Below, in pieces: positions 1 through 8,192 of a DNA stretch of 64,000 nucleotides. Both the position numbers and the translations under genes were made by a program. This stretch comes from Kribbella jejuensis. Lineage in GTDB: Bacteria; Actinomycetota; Actinomycetes; Propionibacteriales; Kribbellaceae. The stretch spans positions 2,976,001-3,040,000 of the forward strand of contig NZ_VFMM01000001.1 in NCBI RefSeq assembly GCF_006715085.1, given 5' to 3'. The first letter of the stretch is position 1. Every line of letters begins with the position of its first letter. The notes below the pieces were generated by a model that worked only from the letters and a program-made list of their open reading frames with translations, had not been told where the DNA came from and made no database searches.

Positions 1-235
1 CCCGGTCCCCCACGTATACGGACCCGTCGTCGGCAACCACGGTGATGTCCCGCAACGTCGCCGCGTGGTCGAGCGCGGGATAGAGCGCCCGCGCGTACGC
101 CGACCCCGCCGCGACGAACCGCAACCGCACCACCCCGCCGTACCCGTCCGGCGCCGGCCGCTGCCCTGCGAGCCAGTCCTTGAACCGGCGGCAGAGCGGG
201 CACCCAGCGTCGTACAGCACCGTCAGTTCACGCAT
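1..235 (-). CDS. DCC-family thiol-disulfide oxidoreductase (DUF393), 3' end outside window
   Basis: The protein begins MRELTVLYDAGCPLCRRF, which is the signature of the DCC/DUF393 family: an N-terminal beta strand followed by a CxxC pair (Cys12, Cys15) like the thioredoxin-type redox centre. Family members are small predicted thiol-disulfide proteins; the physiological substrate is generally unknown. About 78 codons are visible and the rest lies beyond the left edge. The start codon ATG overlaps the last eight bases of the upstream membrane-protein gene, so the two are almost certainly co-transcribed and translationally coupled. A redox partnership with that membrane protein is an inference from the coupling. 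Confidence 0.8.
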   Translation of the reverse strand, partial: MRELTVLYDAGCPLCRRFKDWLAGQRPAPDGYGGVVRLRFVAAGSAYARALYPALDHAATLRDITVVADDGSVYVGDR

Positions 236-674
236 GCTCGATCGGCCACATCGGCGGCTGCCCACCCACGAAGCCAGGGCCCTGGACGGTGTCGTTCGGC
301 GGCACCGGCGGCCGCGTCATCGTGTCGAGCTTGCTCCGGTTGCGGATCTTGTTGAAGATCCACACGTTCGTCAGGTGTACGACCCCGAGCACGAGCATGA
401 CGATCCCGAGCTTCACGCTGAGCTGCTCGAAGATCCCGCTGGCGTTCTCGACCCCGGTCCCGCTGCGCAGGAACAGCGTCACGAACCCGAGGTTGAGCAG
501 GTAGAACCCGACCACCAGCAGCCGGTTCACCGCATCCGCGATGTCCTCGTTCCCGTGGAACACGTCGACCAGGAAGATCCGCCCGTACCGGCTCAGCGTC
601 CGGGCCACCCAGACGGTCAGCGGCACCGCGATCAGCAGGTAGAGCAGGTACGTCGTGACTGTCAGATCCATCAT
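228..674 (-). CDS. small four-helix integral membrane protein
   Basis: 148 residues (ATG at 674; a second Met follows immediately). I see about three to four hydrophobic segments: an N-terminal one (LLYLLIAVPLTVWV), one around VVGFYLLNLGFVTLFL, and one around LGIVMLVLGVVHLTNVWIF; the tail is proline-rich and soluble. I do not recognise a named family. It overlaps the DCC oxidoreductase gene by eight bases, so the pair forms an operon. Two TTGAAC/GTTCAA palindromes lie 13 and 59 bases upstream of the start and probably form the operator of this operon. Confidence 0.75.
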   Translation of the reverse strand: MMDLTVTTYLLYLLIAVPLTVWVARTLSRYGRIFLVDVFHGNEDIADAVNRLLVVGFYLLNLGFVTLFLRSGTGVENASGIFEQLSVKLGIVMLVLGVVHLTNVWIFNKIRNRSKLDTMTRPPVPPNDTVQGPGFVGGQPPMWPIEHA

Positions 675-686
675 CCACCCCACATC

Positions 687-700
687 TTGAACACGTTCAA
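687..700. promoter_or_regulatory. operator-like palindrome, proximal copy
   Basis: Arms TTGAAC and GTTCAA separated by two bases. It sits 13 bases upstream of the membrane-protein start and repeats the palindrome at 733. Two identical half-site sets 46 bases apart (centre to centre) are typical of a repressor such as a TetR or MarR dimer, but the cognate regulator is not in view. Confidence 0.6.
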
Positions 701-732
701 ATCTCTGATACCGCTGACCGTACGGCAATCTT

Positions 733-746
733 TTGAACATGTTCAA
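733..746. promoter_or_regulatory. operator-like palindrome, distal copy
   Basis: TTGAACATGTTCAA is a perfect 14-base palindrome, 36 bases from the amidohydrolase start and 59 from the membrane-protein start. Lying between two divergent genes, it could control either or both. Confidence 0.6.
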
Positions 747-781
747 GTCGGCCTCGACGTGATCTGGGGCACGATGGAGCC

Positions 782-1819
782 ATGACGACCTGGGTCTTCG
801 AAGGAACCGTCCTCCCCAGCGGAGACACCACCCGCCTGACCTTCGGCGCGACCACGGACGGAGAACCACTGCCCGGCCGGTACGCCGTACCGGGCCTGGT
901 CGACTCGCACTGTCATCTGACCTTGGCCGCGACTCCGGACGGACCGGTCCCGCGCGGCGAGGACTTCGCCGCCGAGCGACTGACCGAGCTGGCCGAGGCC
1001 GGCGTCAGTGCGCTCCGGGACGTCGGCGGCAATCGTGACGTCACGCTCCGGCTGGCGCGCTCCGCGGACGACGGGCGCCCGCTCGTACTCGCGGCCGGCC
1101 GTTTCCTCGCACCGGCCGGAGTGTACTTCCCGCGGGCGTACGAGCCGGTCGCGCCCGAGGATCTGCTGGCGGCCGTCGAGGCCGAGATCGCCGACGGCGC
1201 GACCTGGCTGAAGCTCGTCGGCGACTTCCCCGAAGTCGGCCCGGACGGCCCGATCCGGGGCAGCAAGATCAGCCCGACGTACGACCTCGACCTGGTCGCG
1301 GCGATGCTCGAGCTCGCGCACTCGCGCAACGCCCGCGTCGCCGCGCACGTCAACACCGACCATGTGACCGGCCTGATCCAGGCGGGGATCGACTCGGTCG
1401 AACACGGTACGGCGCTCACCGAGCAGGACCTGGAGGTACTCGGCGCCCGCGGCGGCGCGTGGACGCCGACGTTGTGCGCCTCGGTCAGCCCGAGCCCGGA
1501 CGAGACCCCCGAGCAGAGGGCCCGCCGCGAGGAGCGGTCGGCGTACCTCGCGTCGATCCTCCCGCTCGCCGAGCGGTACGGCGTCCGCGTACTGACCGGG
1601 TCCGACGTGGTCGGCACGGTCGCGGGCGAGATCGACATGCTGGTCAAGCACGGGCTGTCCGTCGAGCAGGCGATCACCGCCGCGTCGACGGGCGCGCAGG
1701 AGTACCTCGGACTGAGCGGCGCGGGCAACCTCGTCACGTACGACGCGGACCCCCGCGAGCATCCCGGCGTACTGGCGCAACCGGCGGCGGTCGTCCTCAA
1801 CCACCGGCGGATCGCGTGA
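782..1819 (+). CDS. amidohydrolase family protein
   Basis: 345 residues. The order of motifs is that of metal-dependent cyclic amidohydrolases of the imidazolonepropionase/prolidase-like type: VPGLVDSHCHL near residues 37-46 supplies the HxH metal ligands (His43, His45), later histidines occur in AAHVNTDH and SVEHGT, and LTGSDVVG supplies the distal aspartate. No signal peptide, so cytoplasmic. The protein is shorter than typical family members (about 400 residues) because the N-terminal beta-sandwich is reduced. The substrate cannot be read from the sequence. It overlaps the next gene by four bases (GTGA), so both are translated together. Confidence 0.85.
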   Translation: MTTWVFEGTVLPSGDTTRLTFGATTDGEPLPGRYAVPGLVDSHCHLTLAATPDGPVPRGEDFAAERLTELAEAGVSALRDVGGNRDVTLRLARSADDGRPLVLAAGRFLAPAGVYFPRAYEPVAPEDLLAAVEAEIADGATWLKLVGDFPEVGPDGPIRGSKISPTYDLDLVAAMLELAHSRNARVAAHVNTDHVTGLIQAGIDSVEHGTALTEQDLEVLGARGGAWTPTLCASVSPSPDETPEQRARREERSAYLASILPLAERYGVRVLTGSDVVGTVAGEIDMLVKHGLSVEQAITAASTGAQEYLGLSGAGNLVTYDADPREHPGVLAQPAAVVLNHRRIA

Positions 1820-2175
1820 AGGAGAAGGACCTCGACCGCTGGGTGCAGAAGTACCGGAAGGCGTGGGAGAGCAACGATCCGAAGGACATCGCGGCGCTCT
1901 GGACCGATGACGCGGCCTGGTACCGGCGCCCCGACGAGCCGGCCGTGGTCGGTCAGGAGGCGATCGTCGACGCCTGGCTGGAGATCGCGGACGCGCCGGG
2001 CGAGACGACCTTCGAGTACGAAGTGCTCGGCTTCGGGGACGGCGTGGCGTTCGTCCGCGGCTGGACGACGTACCTGACGAATCCGCCGGGCGAGTTCAGC
2101 AATCTGTGGGTGATCCGGATGGAGAAGGACCGTGCATACGAATTCATCGAGTGGTGGATGGAGAAGCCGCGCTAG
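1816..2175 (+). CDS. SnoaL-like / NTF2-fold protein
   Basis: 119 residues starting at the GTG that overlaps the preceding stop codon. The pattern (N-terminal helix WVQKYRKAWESND, then ALWTDDAAWYRRP, then a run of strands ending FIEWWMEKPR) is that of SnoaL-like polyketide-cyclase-fold proteins of the NTF2 superfamily. These bind small hydrophobic molecules or act as isomerases or hydrolases; the role here is unknown, though coupling to the amidohydrolase suggests a shared pathway. Its stop codon interlocks with that of the convergent antiporter gene. Confidence 0.8.
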   Translation: MKEKDLDRWVQKYRKAWESNDPKDIAALWTDDAAWYRRPDEPAVVGQEAIVDAWLEIADAPGETTFEYEVLGFGDGVAFVRGWTTYLTNPPGEFSNLWVIRMEKDRAYEFIEWWMEKPR

Positions 2176-3275
2176 GGGCTGATCGCGAGGAAGATGAAGG
2201 CGCTGAACACGGACAGGTGAACGGCGCCTTGCAGTAGCGTCGCGCGGCCGGTCGACAGCGTGAGCATGCCGGTCACGACGGTCAGCGCGAACAGCACCAT
2301 CTCCTTGCCGCCGAGGCCGAGGACGAGCGGTCCGCTCAGCCAGATCGAGGCGATCGCGATCGCGGGGATGGTCAGGCCGATGCTGGCCAGCGCCGAGCCG
2401 AGCGCGAGGTTGACGCTCGTCTGGAGGCGATTCCGCAGCGCGGCGCGGACGGCGGCAATCGTCTCCGGCAGCAGTACGAGCATCGCGATCACGACACCGA
2501 CCACCGACAGTGGCAGCCCGGCCGACTGGACAGCGTGTTCCAGGTTGGGCGAGACGGTCTTCGCGAGGCCTACTACCGAGATCAGGCAGACGAACAGCAG
2601 CGCGAGGCTGAGCAGGGCGGTCGCCGTGCTCGGTGCGGCGGCGTGGTGGTCCTCGTCCTCGTCGACGTCACCGTCCGGGCTGACCGGGAGGAAGTAGTCG
2701 CGGTGCCGGATCGTCTGGATGAACACGAACACGCCGTACAGCACGAGCGAGGTGACCCCGGCGAACGCGAGCTGCGCCGCACTGAACCGCGGCCCCGGCG
2801 CGCTCGTGGTGAACGTCGGCAGCACCAGGCTGAGCGTGACCAGCGCGGTCATCACCGTGAGGGCGGAGTACGACGCCTGTACGCGGAAGCCTTGCACGCG
2901 GTGGCGCAACGAGCCCACGACCAGCGCGAGGCCGAGGATGCCGTTGCAGGTGATCATCACCGCTGCGAACACGGTGTCCCGCGCGAGCGACGCGGCCTTG
3001 TCGCCACCGGACGCCATCAGCGTCACGATCAGCGCGACCTCGATGACCGTGACCGCGAGCGCCAGGATCAACGTCCCGAACGGCTCACCGACCTTGTGCG
3101 CGACGACCTCGGCGTGGTGGACGGCCGCGAACACGGCCGCGCCGAGCCCGACGCAGACCAGAATCAGCAGCACCGTGCCGAGGTGGCGATGCCACGACAA
3201 CACCAGATCGAGAAAGGCGAGCACGGGCACAACGAGGGTCCAGCGCGGGAGACCTTGGATCACGGATCTACTCAT
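2172..3275 (-). CDS. chaA: calcium/cation:proton antiporter, ChaA family
   Basis: 367 residues, about eleven hydrophobic segments. The conserved stretch HHAEVVAHKVGEPFGTLI followed by LAVTVIEVALI is the ChaA/CaCA alpha-repeat with the acidic residue of the ion-binding site; a second repeat occurs near LPETIAAVRAAL. A short charged loop (DGDVDEDEDHHA) between the two halves is typical. It would exchange Ca2+ or Na+/K+ for protons at the cytoplasmic membrane. Start chosen at ATG 3275 (MSRSVIQG); in-frame upstream codons are possible but would add an unlikely tail. Convergent with the SnoaL-like gene, sharing CTAG. Confidence 0.85.
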   Translation of the reverse strand: MSRSVIQGLPRWTLVVPVLAFLDLVLSWHRHLGTVLLILVCVGLGAAVFAAVHHAEVVAHKVGEPFGTLILALAVTVIEVALIVTLMASGGDKAASLARDTVFAAVMITCNGILGLALVVGSLRHRVQGFRVQASYSALTVMTALVTLSLVLPTFTTSAPGPRFSAAQLAFAGVTSLVLYGVFVFIQTIRHRDYFLPVSPDGDVDEDEDHHAAAPSTATALLSLALLFVCLISVVGLAKTVSPNLEHAVQSAGLPLSVVGVVIAMLVLLPETIAAVRAALRNRLQTSVNLALGSALASIGLTIPAIAIASIWLSGPLVLGLGGKEMVLFALTVVTGMLTLSTGRATLLQGAVHLSVFSAFIFLAISP

Positions 3276-3339
3276 CCCCGACAACCCTATCGGCAATCCC
3301 CTTGGCATCCGGCGAACATCGGGTGATGCTTCTCGCAAG

Positions 3340-3846
3340 ATGACTGTCGAAATCAGGGACGCGACCGCTGACGACTGGCCGGCCATCTGGCCGTTCTTTC
3401 ATCAGATCGTCGCCGCGCGCGAGACGTACACCTACGATCCGGAGCTCACCGAGGAGCAGGCGCAGGCGCTGTGGATGTCGCCGTCCAGCTCACCGTTGGC
3501 CCGGACGACGGTCGCGGTCGATGCCGACGGCACCGTTCTCGGCAGCGCCAACATGTACCCGAACCGGCCCGGTCCCGGCCGGCATGTGGCCAGCGCCAGC
3601 TTCATGGTCGACAGCGCGGCCCGCGGCAAGGGTGTCGGGCGGGCGCTCTGCGAGGACATGATCGCCTGGGCCGGCCGGACCGGGTTCCGCTCGATCCAGT
3701 TCAACGCGGTGGTCGAGACGAACCACCCCGCCGTACACCTCTGGCAGTCCCTAGGCTTCCGCATCGCCGGCACAGTCCCAGAAGCCTTCGACCACCCAAA
3801 ACTCGGTTACGTCGGTCTGCACGTCATGTACCGTCCTTTGCCATGA
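3340..3846 (+). CDS. GNAT family N-acetyltransferase
   Basis: 168 residues. Motif A of the GNAT fold is clear: ASFMVDSAARGKGVGRALCEDMI (acetyl-CoA pyrophosphate loop RGKGVG), followed by the motif B region NAVVETNHPAVHLWQSLGFR. N-terminal IRDATADDWPAIW is the usual first strand and helix. This resembles the phosphinothricin/ribosomal acetyltransferase-like subgroup, but the acceptor is not predictable. Its stop overlaps the ATG of the next gene (ATGA), making a two-gene unit. Confidence 0.87.
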   Translation: MTVEIRDATADDWPAIWPFFHQIVAARETYTYDPELTEEQAQALWMSPSSSPLARTTVAVDADGTVLGSANMYPNRPGPGRHVASASFMVDSAARGKGVGRALCEDMIAWAGRTGFRSIQFNAVVETNHPAVHLWQSLGFRIAGTVPEAFDHPKLGYVGLHVMYRPLP

Positions 3847-4709
3847 ATCGCGCTCGCCGGATGTGGAAGGCGCTCGAGCCGTTCCATGCGGTCACCTACT
3901 TCGCGCCGGAGACTCGGCAGGCGACCGACGCGCTCGGGCTCAAGGGCGGATGGATGAGCTACTTCGGGTGTCGGGCCGCGCCGTTGGGTGCGGTCGGTCC
4001 GGAGATCGTCAGCTCGGTGTTCTACAACTTCCACCCCGCGATGGTGGCGCGGTCGCTGCCCGACGCGTGGACCTACGCCACCCCCGCGCAACTCCTCGAC
4101 GCACGCCTCGGAGCTGTCGACAACGCCGTCCGACGGCTGTCCGGCACGCCTCCATACCAAACCGTATGGTCTAGTGGCGTGTTCGACCGCGCGGCCGAGC
4201 TTGCCCGGCGGGCGGCGGAGCTGGCGCCTACCGCCGGGCGAGTACTCGCGGCGGCGAATGCAGCGTTGGAATGGCCAACAGAGCCGCACCTGGTGCTGTG
4301 GCACGCGACGACGATTCTGCGCGAATCGCGGGGTGATGGGCACGTTGCGGCGTTGGTTGCCGCTGGGCTCAGCCCTTGTCAGGCGCTGGTGACGATCTCC
4401 GCGGCGGGTGGGCCGGCCAAGGAGGTCTTCCAGGTCAACCGGCGGTGGAGCGACGACGAGTGGGCGGCGGCGTCCGACGATCTTCGCGAGCGTGGGCTGC
4501 TCGATGGTTCGGGTGCGCTGACTGCTGACGGGATCGCGCTGCGGCAGCAGGTCGAGGACACGACGGATGCGCTGGCGGATCAGGGCTGGCGGGCGCTGGG
4601 AGATGTCTTGTCTACCGAGTTGCACGAGTTGGTTCACCCGTTGAGCGCCGTACTCATGGCTGACGGGCTGATTCCCGCGGACAACCCGATGGCGTTGCGC
4701 TGGGACTGA
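3843..4709 (+). CDS. SCO6745-family conserved protein
   Basis: 288 residues. The opening RRMWKALEPFHAVTYFAPE and the segment WMSYFGCRAAPLG...PEIVSSVFYNFHPAMVARSLPDAW are the hallmark of an actinobacterial family known from Streptomyces SCO6745. The C-terminal third (RWSDDEWAAASDDLRERGLLD...ALTADG) looks like a winged-helix element of the MarR type. No enzymatic motif is visible and the function is unknown. It is translationally coupled to the GNAT acetyltransferase. Confidence 0.75.
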   Translation: MNRARRMWKALEPFHAVTYFAPETRQATDALGLKGGWMSYFGCRAAPLGAVGPEIVSSVFYNFHPAMVARSLPDAWTYATPAQLLDARLGAVDNAVRRLSGTPPYQTVWSSGVFDRAAELARRAAELAPTAGRVLAAANAALEWPTEPHLVLWHATTILRESRGDGHVAALVAAGLSPCQALVTISAAGGPAKEVFQVNRRWSDDEWAAASDDLRERGLLDGSGALTADGIALRQQVEDTTDALADQGWRALGDVLSTELHELVHPLSAVLMADGLIPADNPMALRWD

Positions 4710-4716
4710 CGGCGGC

Positions 4717-5610
4717 TCAGCGCTTTGGTCTGCGAAGGCCGGCCGTGGCGGCTCGCAGTACGGCGGCTGTGAGCGCGTCGAGGATGCCGGACTCGAGCTT
4801 CCAGTGCTGCCAGTACAACGGCACGTCGACGTACTTGCCTGGGGCAACCTCCACCAGGCGGCCGGCGGCCAGCTCGGGGCCGGCCACCTGATCCTCGATC
4901 ATCCCCCAGCCGAGGCCGATCCGGACCGCCTCGTGGAACGGCGCGGACGCCGGGATCGCGTGCGACGGCGGATCCAGCTTGCGCCGCGTGACCTTGCTGA
5001 CCAGGCGGTGCTGCAGCACGTCCTTCTCGTTGAAGATCACCATCGGCGCCTCGGCAAGGGCCTCCGGCAACGGTTTCCCGGTCAGCCAGCGATCGGCGTA
5101 CTCCGGGGTGGCGAGTGGGAGGTACCGCATCTTTCCGAGCGGTACGACGCGACAGCCCTGCACCGGGCGCGGATCGGCCGTGACCGCGGCCAGCACCGTG
5201 CCGTTGCGCAGGTACTCCGCGGAGTGCTCCTCGTCCTCCTGGTGGACCAGGAACCGCGCGTCGTGCGTCCGGGACAGGTCGAGCATCGCGGGCAGGAACC
5301 AGTTGTTCAGCGAGTCGGCGTTCACCGCGAGGGGGATCCGCTGCGCGTCGACCGTACCGCGGACGGCGGCGATCGCCTCGACCTCGAGCAACGCGACCTG
5401 ACGCGCGAGCCGGAGCAACGCCTCCCCCGCCGCGGTCGCCCGAGCGGGCTTGCCGCGCATCACCACGACCTGACCCAGACGGCTCTCCAACGCCTTGATT
5501 CGTTGGCTCACCGCGGACGGTGTGACGCTCAGACGGCGCGCGGCCGCGTCGAAGCTGCCCTCGTCAAGGACTGCCACGAAGGTCTCGAGCTGCACGGAGT
5601 CGAATTGCAT
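4717..5610 (-). CDS. lysG: LysR-type regulator of the ArgP/LysG group
   Basis: 297 residues, normal LysR length. The N-terminal HTH (residues about 5-60: LETFVAVLDEGSFDAAARRLSVTPSAVSQRI) is followed by an effector domain with the ArgP/LysG traits LPLATPEYADRWL and GWGMIEDQ. It is divergent to a LysE-type exporter with 72 bases between, the standard lysG-lysE arrangement, so it very likely senses basic amino acids and activates export. A TAGAAT hexamer precedes its own start by nine bases. Confidence 0.9.
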   Translation of the reverse strand: MQFDSVQLETFVAVLDEGSFDAAARRLSVTPSAVSQRIKALESRLGQVVVMRGKPARATAAGEALLRLARQVALLEVEAIAAVRGTVDAQRIPLAVNADSLNNWFLPAMLDLSRTHDARFLVHQEDEEHSAEYLRNGTVLAAVTADPRPVQGCRVVPLGKMRYLPLATPEYADRWLTGKPLPEALAEAPMVIFNEKDVLQHRLVSKVTRRKLDPPSHAIPASAPFHEAVRIGLGWGMIEDQVAGPELAAGRLVEVAPGKYVDVPLYWQHWKLESGILDALTAAVLRAATAGLRRPKR

Positions 5611-5682
5611 GGTGAAGTCATTCTAATGGTGCGTGAAAATCTTTAGCTGGCTTGATGGCCTGGGTGTCCTTACTGTCGAGAC

Positions 5683-6279
5683 ATGCCCTACCTCGCCGGT
5701 TTCGCCACGGCACTGTCCCTGATCGTCGCGATCGGCGCCCAGAACGCATTCGTCCTCCGCCAAGGCCTCCGCCGCGAACACGTACTCCCGGTGGTACTGA
5801 CCTGCGCTCTCTCGGACGCCCTGCTCATCTCCAGCGGCATCCTCGGCCTGGGCGCCCTCCTCACCCGCAGCCAACTCGCCCTGGACATCGCGAAGTGGGG
5901 CGGCGCCGCGTTCCTCTACACGTACGCCTTCCTCGCCGCGAGACGCGCCTTCAACCCCAGCGCCATAACCCCCACCAGCAATGCCCCCGCCGCCTTGCGC
6001 ACTGTCGTCCTGGCCTGCCTGGGCTTCACGTACCTGAACCCGCACGTCTACCTCGACACCGTCGTCCTCCTAGGCTCCCTGGCCAACCAACGAGGCACCA
6101 TGGGCCGCTGGCTCTACGGCCTAGGCGCAGTAACCGCCAGCTTCACCTGGTTCTTCTCCCTAGGCTTCTTTTCCCGCAAACTAACCCCCACCTTCGCCCG
6201 CCCCCGCTCCTGGCAATACCTGGACACAGCCATAGCCCTCCTAATGACAACCCTCGCCACCTGGATGCTCCTCCCCTGA
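5683..6279 (+). CDS. lysE: LysE/ArgO-type basic amino-acid exporter
   Basis: 198 residues with about six membrane segments. The start, MPYLAGFATALSLIVAIGAQNAFVL, holds the family signature GAQNAFVLRQG; FTYLNPHVYLDTV in the middle is the second conserved motif. It exports lysine and arginine when intracellular levels rise, under control of the divergent LysR gene. TACTGT at 5671-5676 lies six bases before the ATG and there is no Shine-Dalgarno, so the mRNA is probably leaderless. The 3' half has unusually C- and A-rich third positions. Confidence 0.9.
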   Translation: MPYLAGFATALSLIVAIGAQNAFVLRQGLRREHVLPVVLTCALSDALLISSGILGLGALLTRSQLALDIAKWGGAAFLYTYAFLAARRAFNPSAITPTSNAPAALRTVVLACLGFTYLNPHVYLDTVVLLGSLANQRGTMGRWLYGLGAVTASFTWFFSLGFFSRKLTPTFARPRSWQYLDTAIALLMTTLATWMLLP

Positions 6280-6331
6280 TATCCACAGGCACACAATCCA
6301 CCTGCCCCCACCCCCCAAATCCGGATACACT

Positions 6332-6387
6332 GTCAGTAGCAAGGCCAGCCCCTCTGCCCACTCGGGCACGGGCTGGTCGTCTTTTTT
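6332..6387 (+). ncRNA. candidate Abi_2-associated structured RNA with intrinsic terminator
   Basis: A -10-like TACACT lies at 6326-6331, which would start transcription near 6338. A long hairpin follows: 6343-6351 pairs with 6370-6378 (CCAGCCC/GGGCTGG core), then a small asymmetric internal loop, then TGCCC (6355-6359) pairs with GGGCA (6364-6368) around the loop ACTC. It is followed within three bases by TTTTTT (6382-6387). This gives an RNA of roughly 50 nucleotides that would end before the Abi_2 start codon at 6403. A structured abiF RNA upstream of Abi_2 genes is an established motif; that this belongs to it is inference. It might instead simply terminate lysE transcription. Confidence 0.6.
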
Positions 6388-6402
6388 CCCGGGGATTTCC
6401 CA

Positions 6403-7359
6403 GTGCCTTCCTATGCCAAGCCACACCTGTCCTTCGAGGCCCAAGTCGAACTGCTCGAGAGCAGAGGCATGGTCATCGACGATCCCGCCGCAGCCGCCGA
6501 ACTGCTGAGCGTGATCGGCTACTACCGATTGAGCGGCTATTGGTACCCGTACCGCCGGCAACTCGGCTCCCGACAACGCGCCGACCAGTTCGTCGACGGG
6601 ACGAAGTTCTCCACGGTTGTCCGGCTGTACGACGCCGACCGGCGCCTCAAGCTGCATGTCCTGGACGCGATCGAGCGCGTCGAAATCGCGCTTCGCGTGA
6701 TGATCGGCTTCACCTTGGGCAAGCGTGGGGCGTATGCGCACCTCTCCCCGGCGAACCTCGACGGCCAGTTCACGCGATCCATCCGAGGCCGACCCAGCCA
6801 CTACGACGACTGGCTGGGCCGGGTCCTCGCGGGTCAGGCTCGCTCGTCCGAGGACTTCGTCGTTCATTTCCAGACGAAGTACGACGGCCGGCTGCCGGTG
6901 TGGGTGGTGACCGAGATCCTGGACTTCGGATCCACCGCACACTTGTACCGGGGGCTCAAGTCCGCCGACCGGGCGGCGATCGCCGTCGATCTCGGCATCC
7001 TTGACGAGCGTGGCGCAGGGAACGGTCACGCCCTCGGCAACTGGCTCCGGGTGCTCAACTACGTTCGCAACATCTGCGCTCATCATTCACGGTTGTGGAA
7101 TCGGCACCTCGTCTACCAGATTGCGCCACGCCCACTTGCCGCCGTGCCGGAGTTACGTCAGCTGAGCGGCCTGCAGATGACGCACAATCGCATCTACTCG
7201 ACGCTGTGCGTGCTGGCGTATCTCTTGCAGACGGTCGGCCGAAGTGACTGGGTTGCAGAGCTTCGTCAATTGGTAGATCAGGAGATTCCTGCCTGTGGGC
7301 GGAGCTTGTCTGAGATGGGGTTTCCGGTGGGGTGGGAGGGGTGTTGGCCGTGGACGTGA
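6403..7359 (+). CDS. Abi_2 family (AbiD/AbiF-like) HEPN abortive-infection protein
   Basis: 318 residues. The N-terminal LSFEAQVELLESRGM, then IGYYRLSGYWYPYR near residues 38-51, then FSTVVRLYDADRRLKLHVLDAIERVEIALR near 69-98 are the defining blocks of the Abi_2 family. RNICAH at 222-227 followed by HSRLWNR gives the HEPN ribonuclease motif R-x4-H. Family members abort phage infection by RNA cleavage and can act as toxins. Start is GTG 6403 with weak GGGG eight bases upstream; the nearby ATG is out of frame. The predicted small RNA ends 15 bases before it. The MBL-fold gene overlaps its 3' end. Confidence 0.88.
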   Translation: MPSYAKPHLSFEAQVELLESRGMVIDDPAAAAELLSVIGYYRLSGYWYPYRRQLGSRQRADQFVDGTKFSTVVRLYDADRRLKLHVLDAIERVEIALRVMIGFTLGKRGAYAHLSPANLDGQFTRSIRGRPSHYDDWLGRVLAGQARSSEDFVVHFQTKYDGRLPVWVVTEILDFGSTAHLYRGLKSADRAAIAVDLGILDERGAGNGHALGNWLRVLNYVRNICAHHSRLWNRHLVYQIAPRPLAAVPELRQLSGLQMTHNRIYSTLCVLAYLLQTVGRSDWVAELRQLVDQEIPACGRSLSEMGFPVGWEGCWPWT

Positions 7360-8192
7360 CTGTGTTGTGTGATGCGGTGGCTGTGTTTCCTGAGGGGGTG
7401 GGGGAGGCGTTGGTGGGGTGGGATGTGGGGGATGAGGAGTGGGCTGGGCGGGTGGTGCCGGGGAATGTGGTGGGGGAGGGGTGGTTGCTGCATTTTCATA
7501 GTTTCTTGGTGGTTGAGGGGTCGCGGGTGGTGTTGGTGGATGCGGGGGTTGGGCCTGCGGGTGGGGAGGCGGCTGAGTGGCTGGGGGTTGCGGGGCGGTT
7601 GCCTGGGTTGTTGGGGCGGGTGGGGGTGGAGGTCGCGGAGGTGGATGCGGTCGTGTTGACGCATGTGCATCTGGATCACGTGGGGTGGGCGTCCGATGGG
7701 GTGCGGCCCTTGTTTCCGCGGGCGGAGTACGTGGTGCAGCGGGATGAGCTCGAGTACGTGCGTGGCGGGACGACGTACACGCAACGCATCCGGCCGATCG
7801 AGGAGGCCGGTCAGCTGCGGGTGGTGACGGGCGAAACGGTGCTTGGCGGGATGCGGCTGGTGCCGACGCCGGGTCACACGCCAGGGCATCAGTCGGTGGT
7901 CACGGACCGGGCGATCCTCGCCGGGGACGTGTTCGTGCACCCCGCGCAGGTCCGTCGGCCCGAGCTGACGTACGTCTACGAACGCGACCCCGCCACCGCA
8001 GTCACCTCCCGCCGTGACCTGCTGACGCTGGCCTCCACCCTCGGCATTCCACTAGCCGCCGCCCACCCCCACCCAGCCCTGTCCTCCACAGCCGAGCCAG
8101 TCACCTCATCAGGCCCCGGCAACACCCCCTGCCCACCCCACAACCTCCAGCCCAACAACACCCACAGACCCGCCCAGGCGCAGTGCGCTTAG
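7350..8192 (+). CDS. MBL-fold metallohydrolase
   Basis: About 280 residues. VDAVVLTHVHLDHVGW carries the HxHxDH zinc motif; further ligands are in PTPGHTPGH and ILAGDVF, and a late His in AAHPHP. The fold is that of lactonase/glyoxalase-II-like hydrolases; the substrate is unknown. GTG 7350 is preferred because GGAGG at 7336-7340 is nine bases upstream; in-frame GTG 7332 or 7341 would be too close. It overlaps the Abi_2 gene by ten bases. The first 300 bases use almost only G or T in third positions, while the last 150 are C-rich, an odd within-gene swing. Confidence 0.85.
   Translation: MDVTVLCDAVAVFPEGVGEALVGWDVGDEEWAGRVVPGNVVGEGWLLHFHSFLVVEGSRVVLVDAGVGPAGGEAAEWLGVAGRLPGLLGRVGVEVAEVDAVVLTHVHLDHVGWASDGVRPLFPRAEYVVQRDELEYVRGGTTYTQRIRPIEEAGQLRVVTGETVLGGMRLVPTPGHTPGHQSVVTDRAILAGDVFVHPAQVRRPELTYVYERDPATAVTSRRDLLTLASTLGIPLAAAHPHPALSSTAEPVTSSGPGNTPCPPHNLQPNNTHRPAQAQCA

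Noticed and set aside
7360..7650. Possible G-quadruplex or transposon-like low-complexity tract
   Set aside because: It is in-frame coding sequence of an MBL-fold protein whose reading remains intact; only codon choice is skewed.
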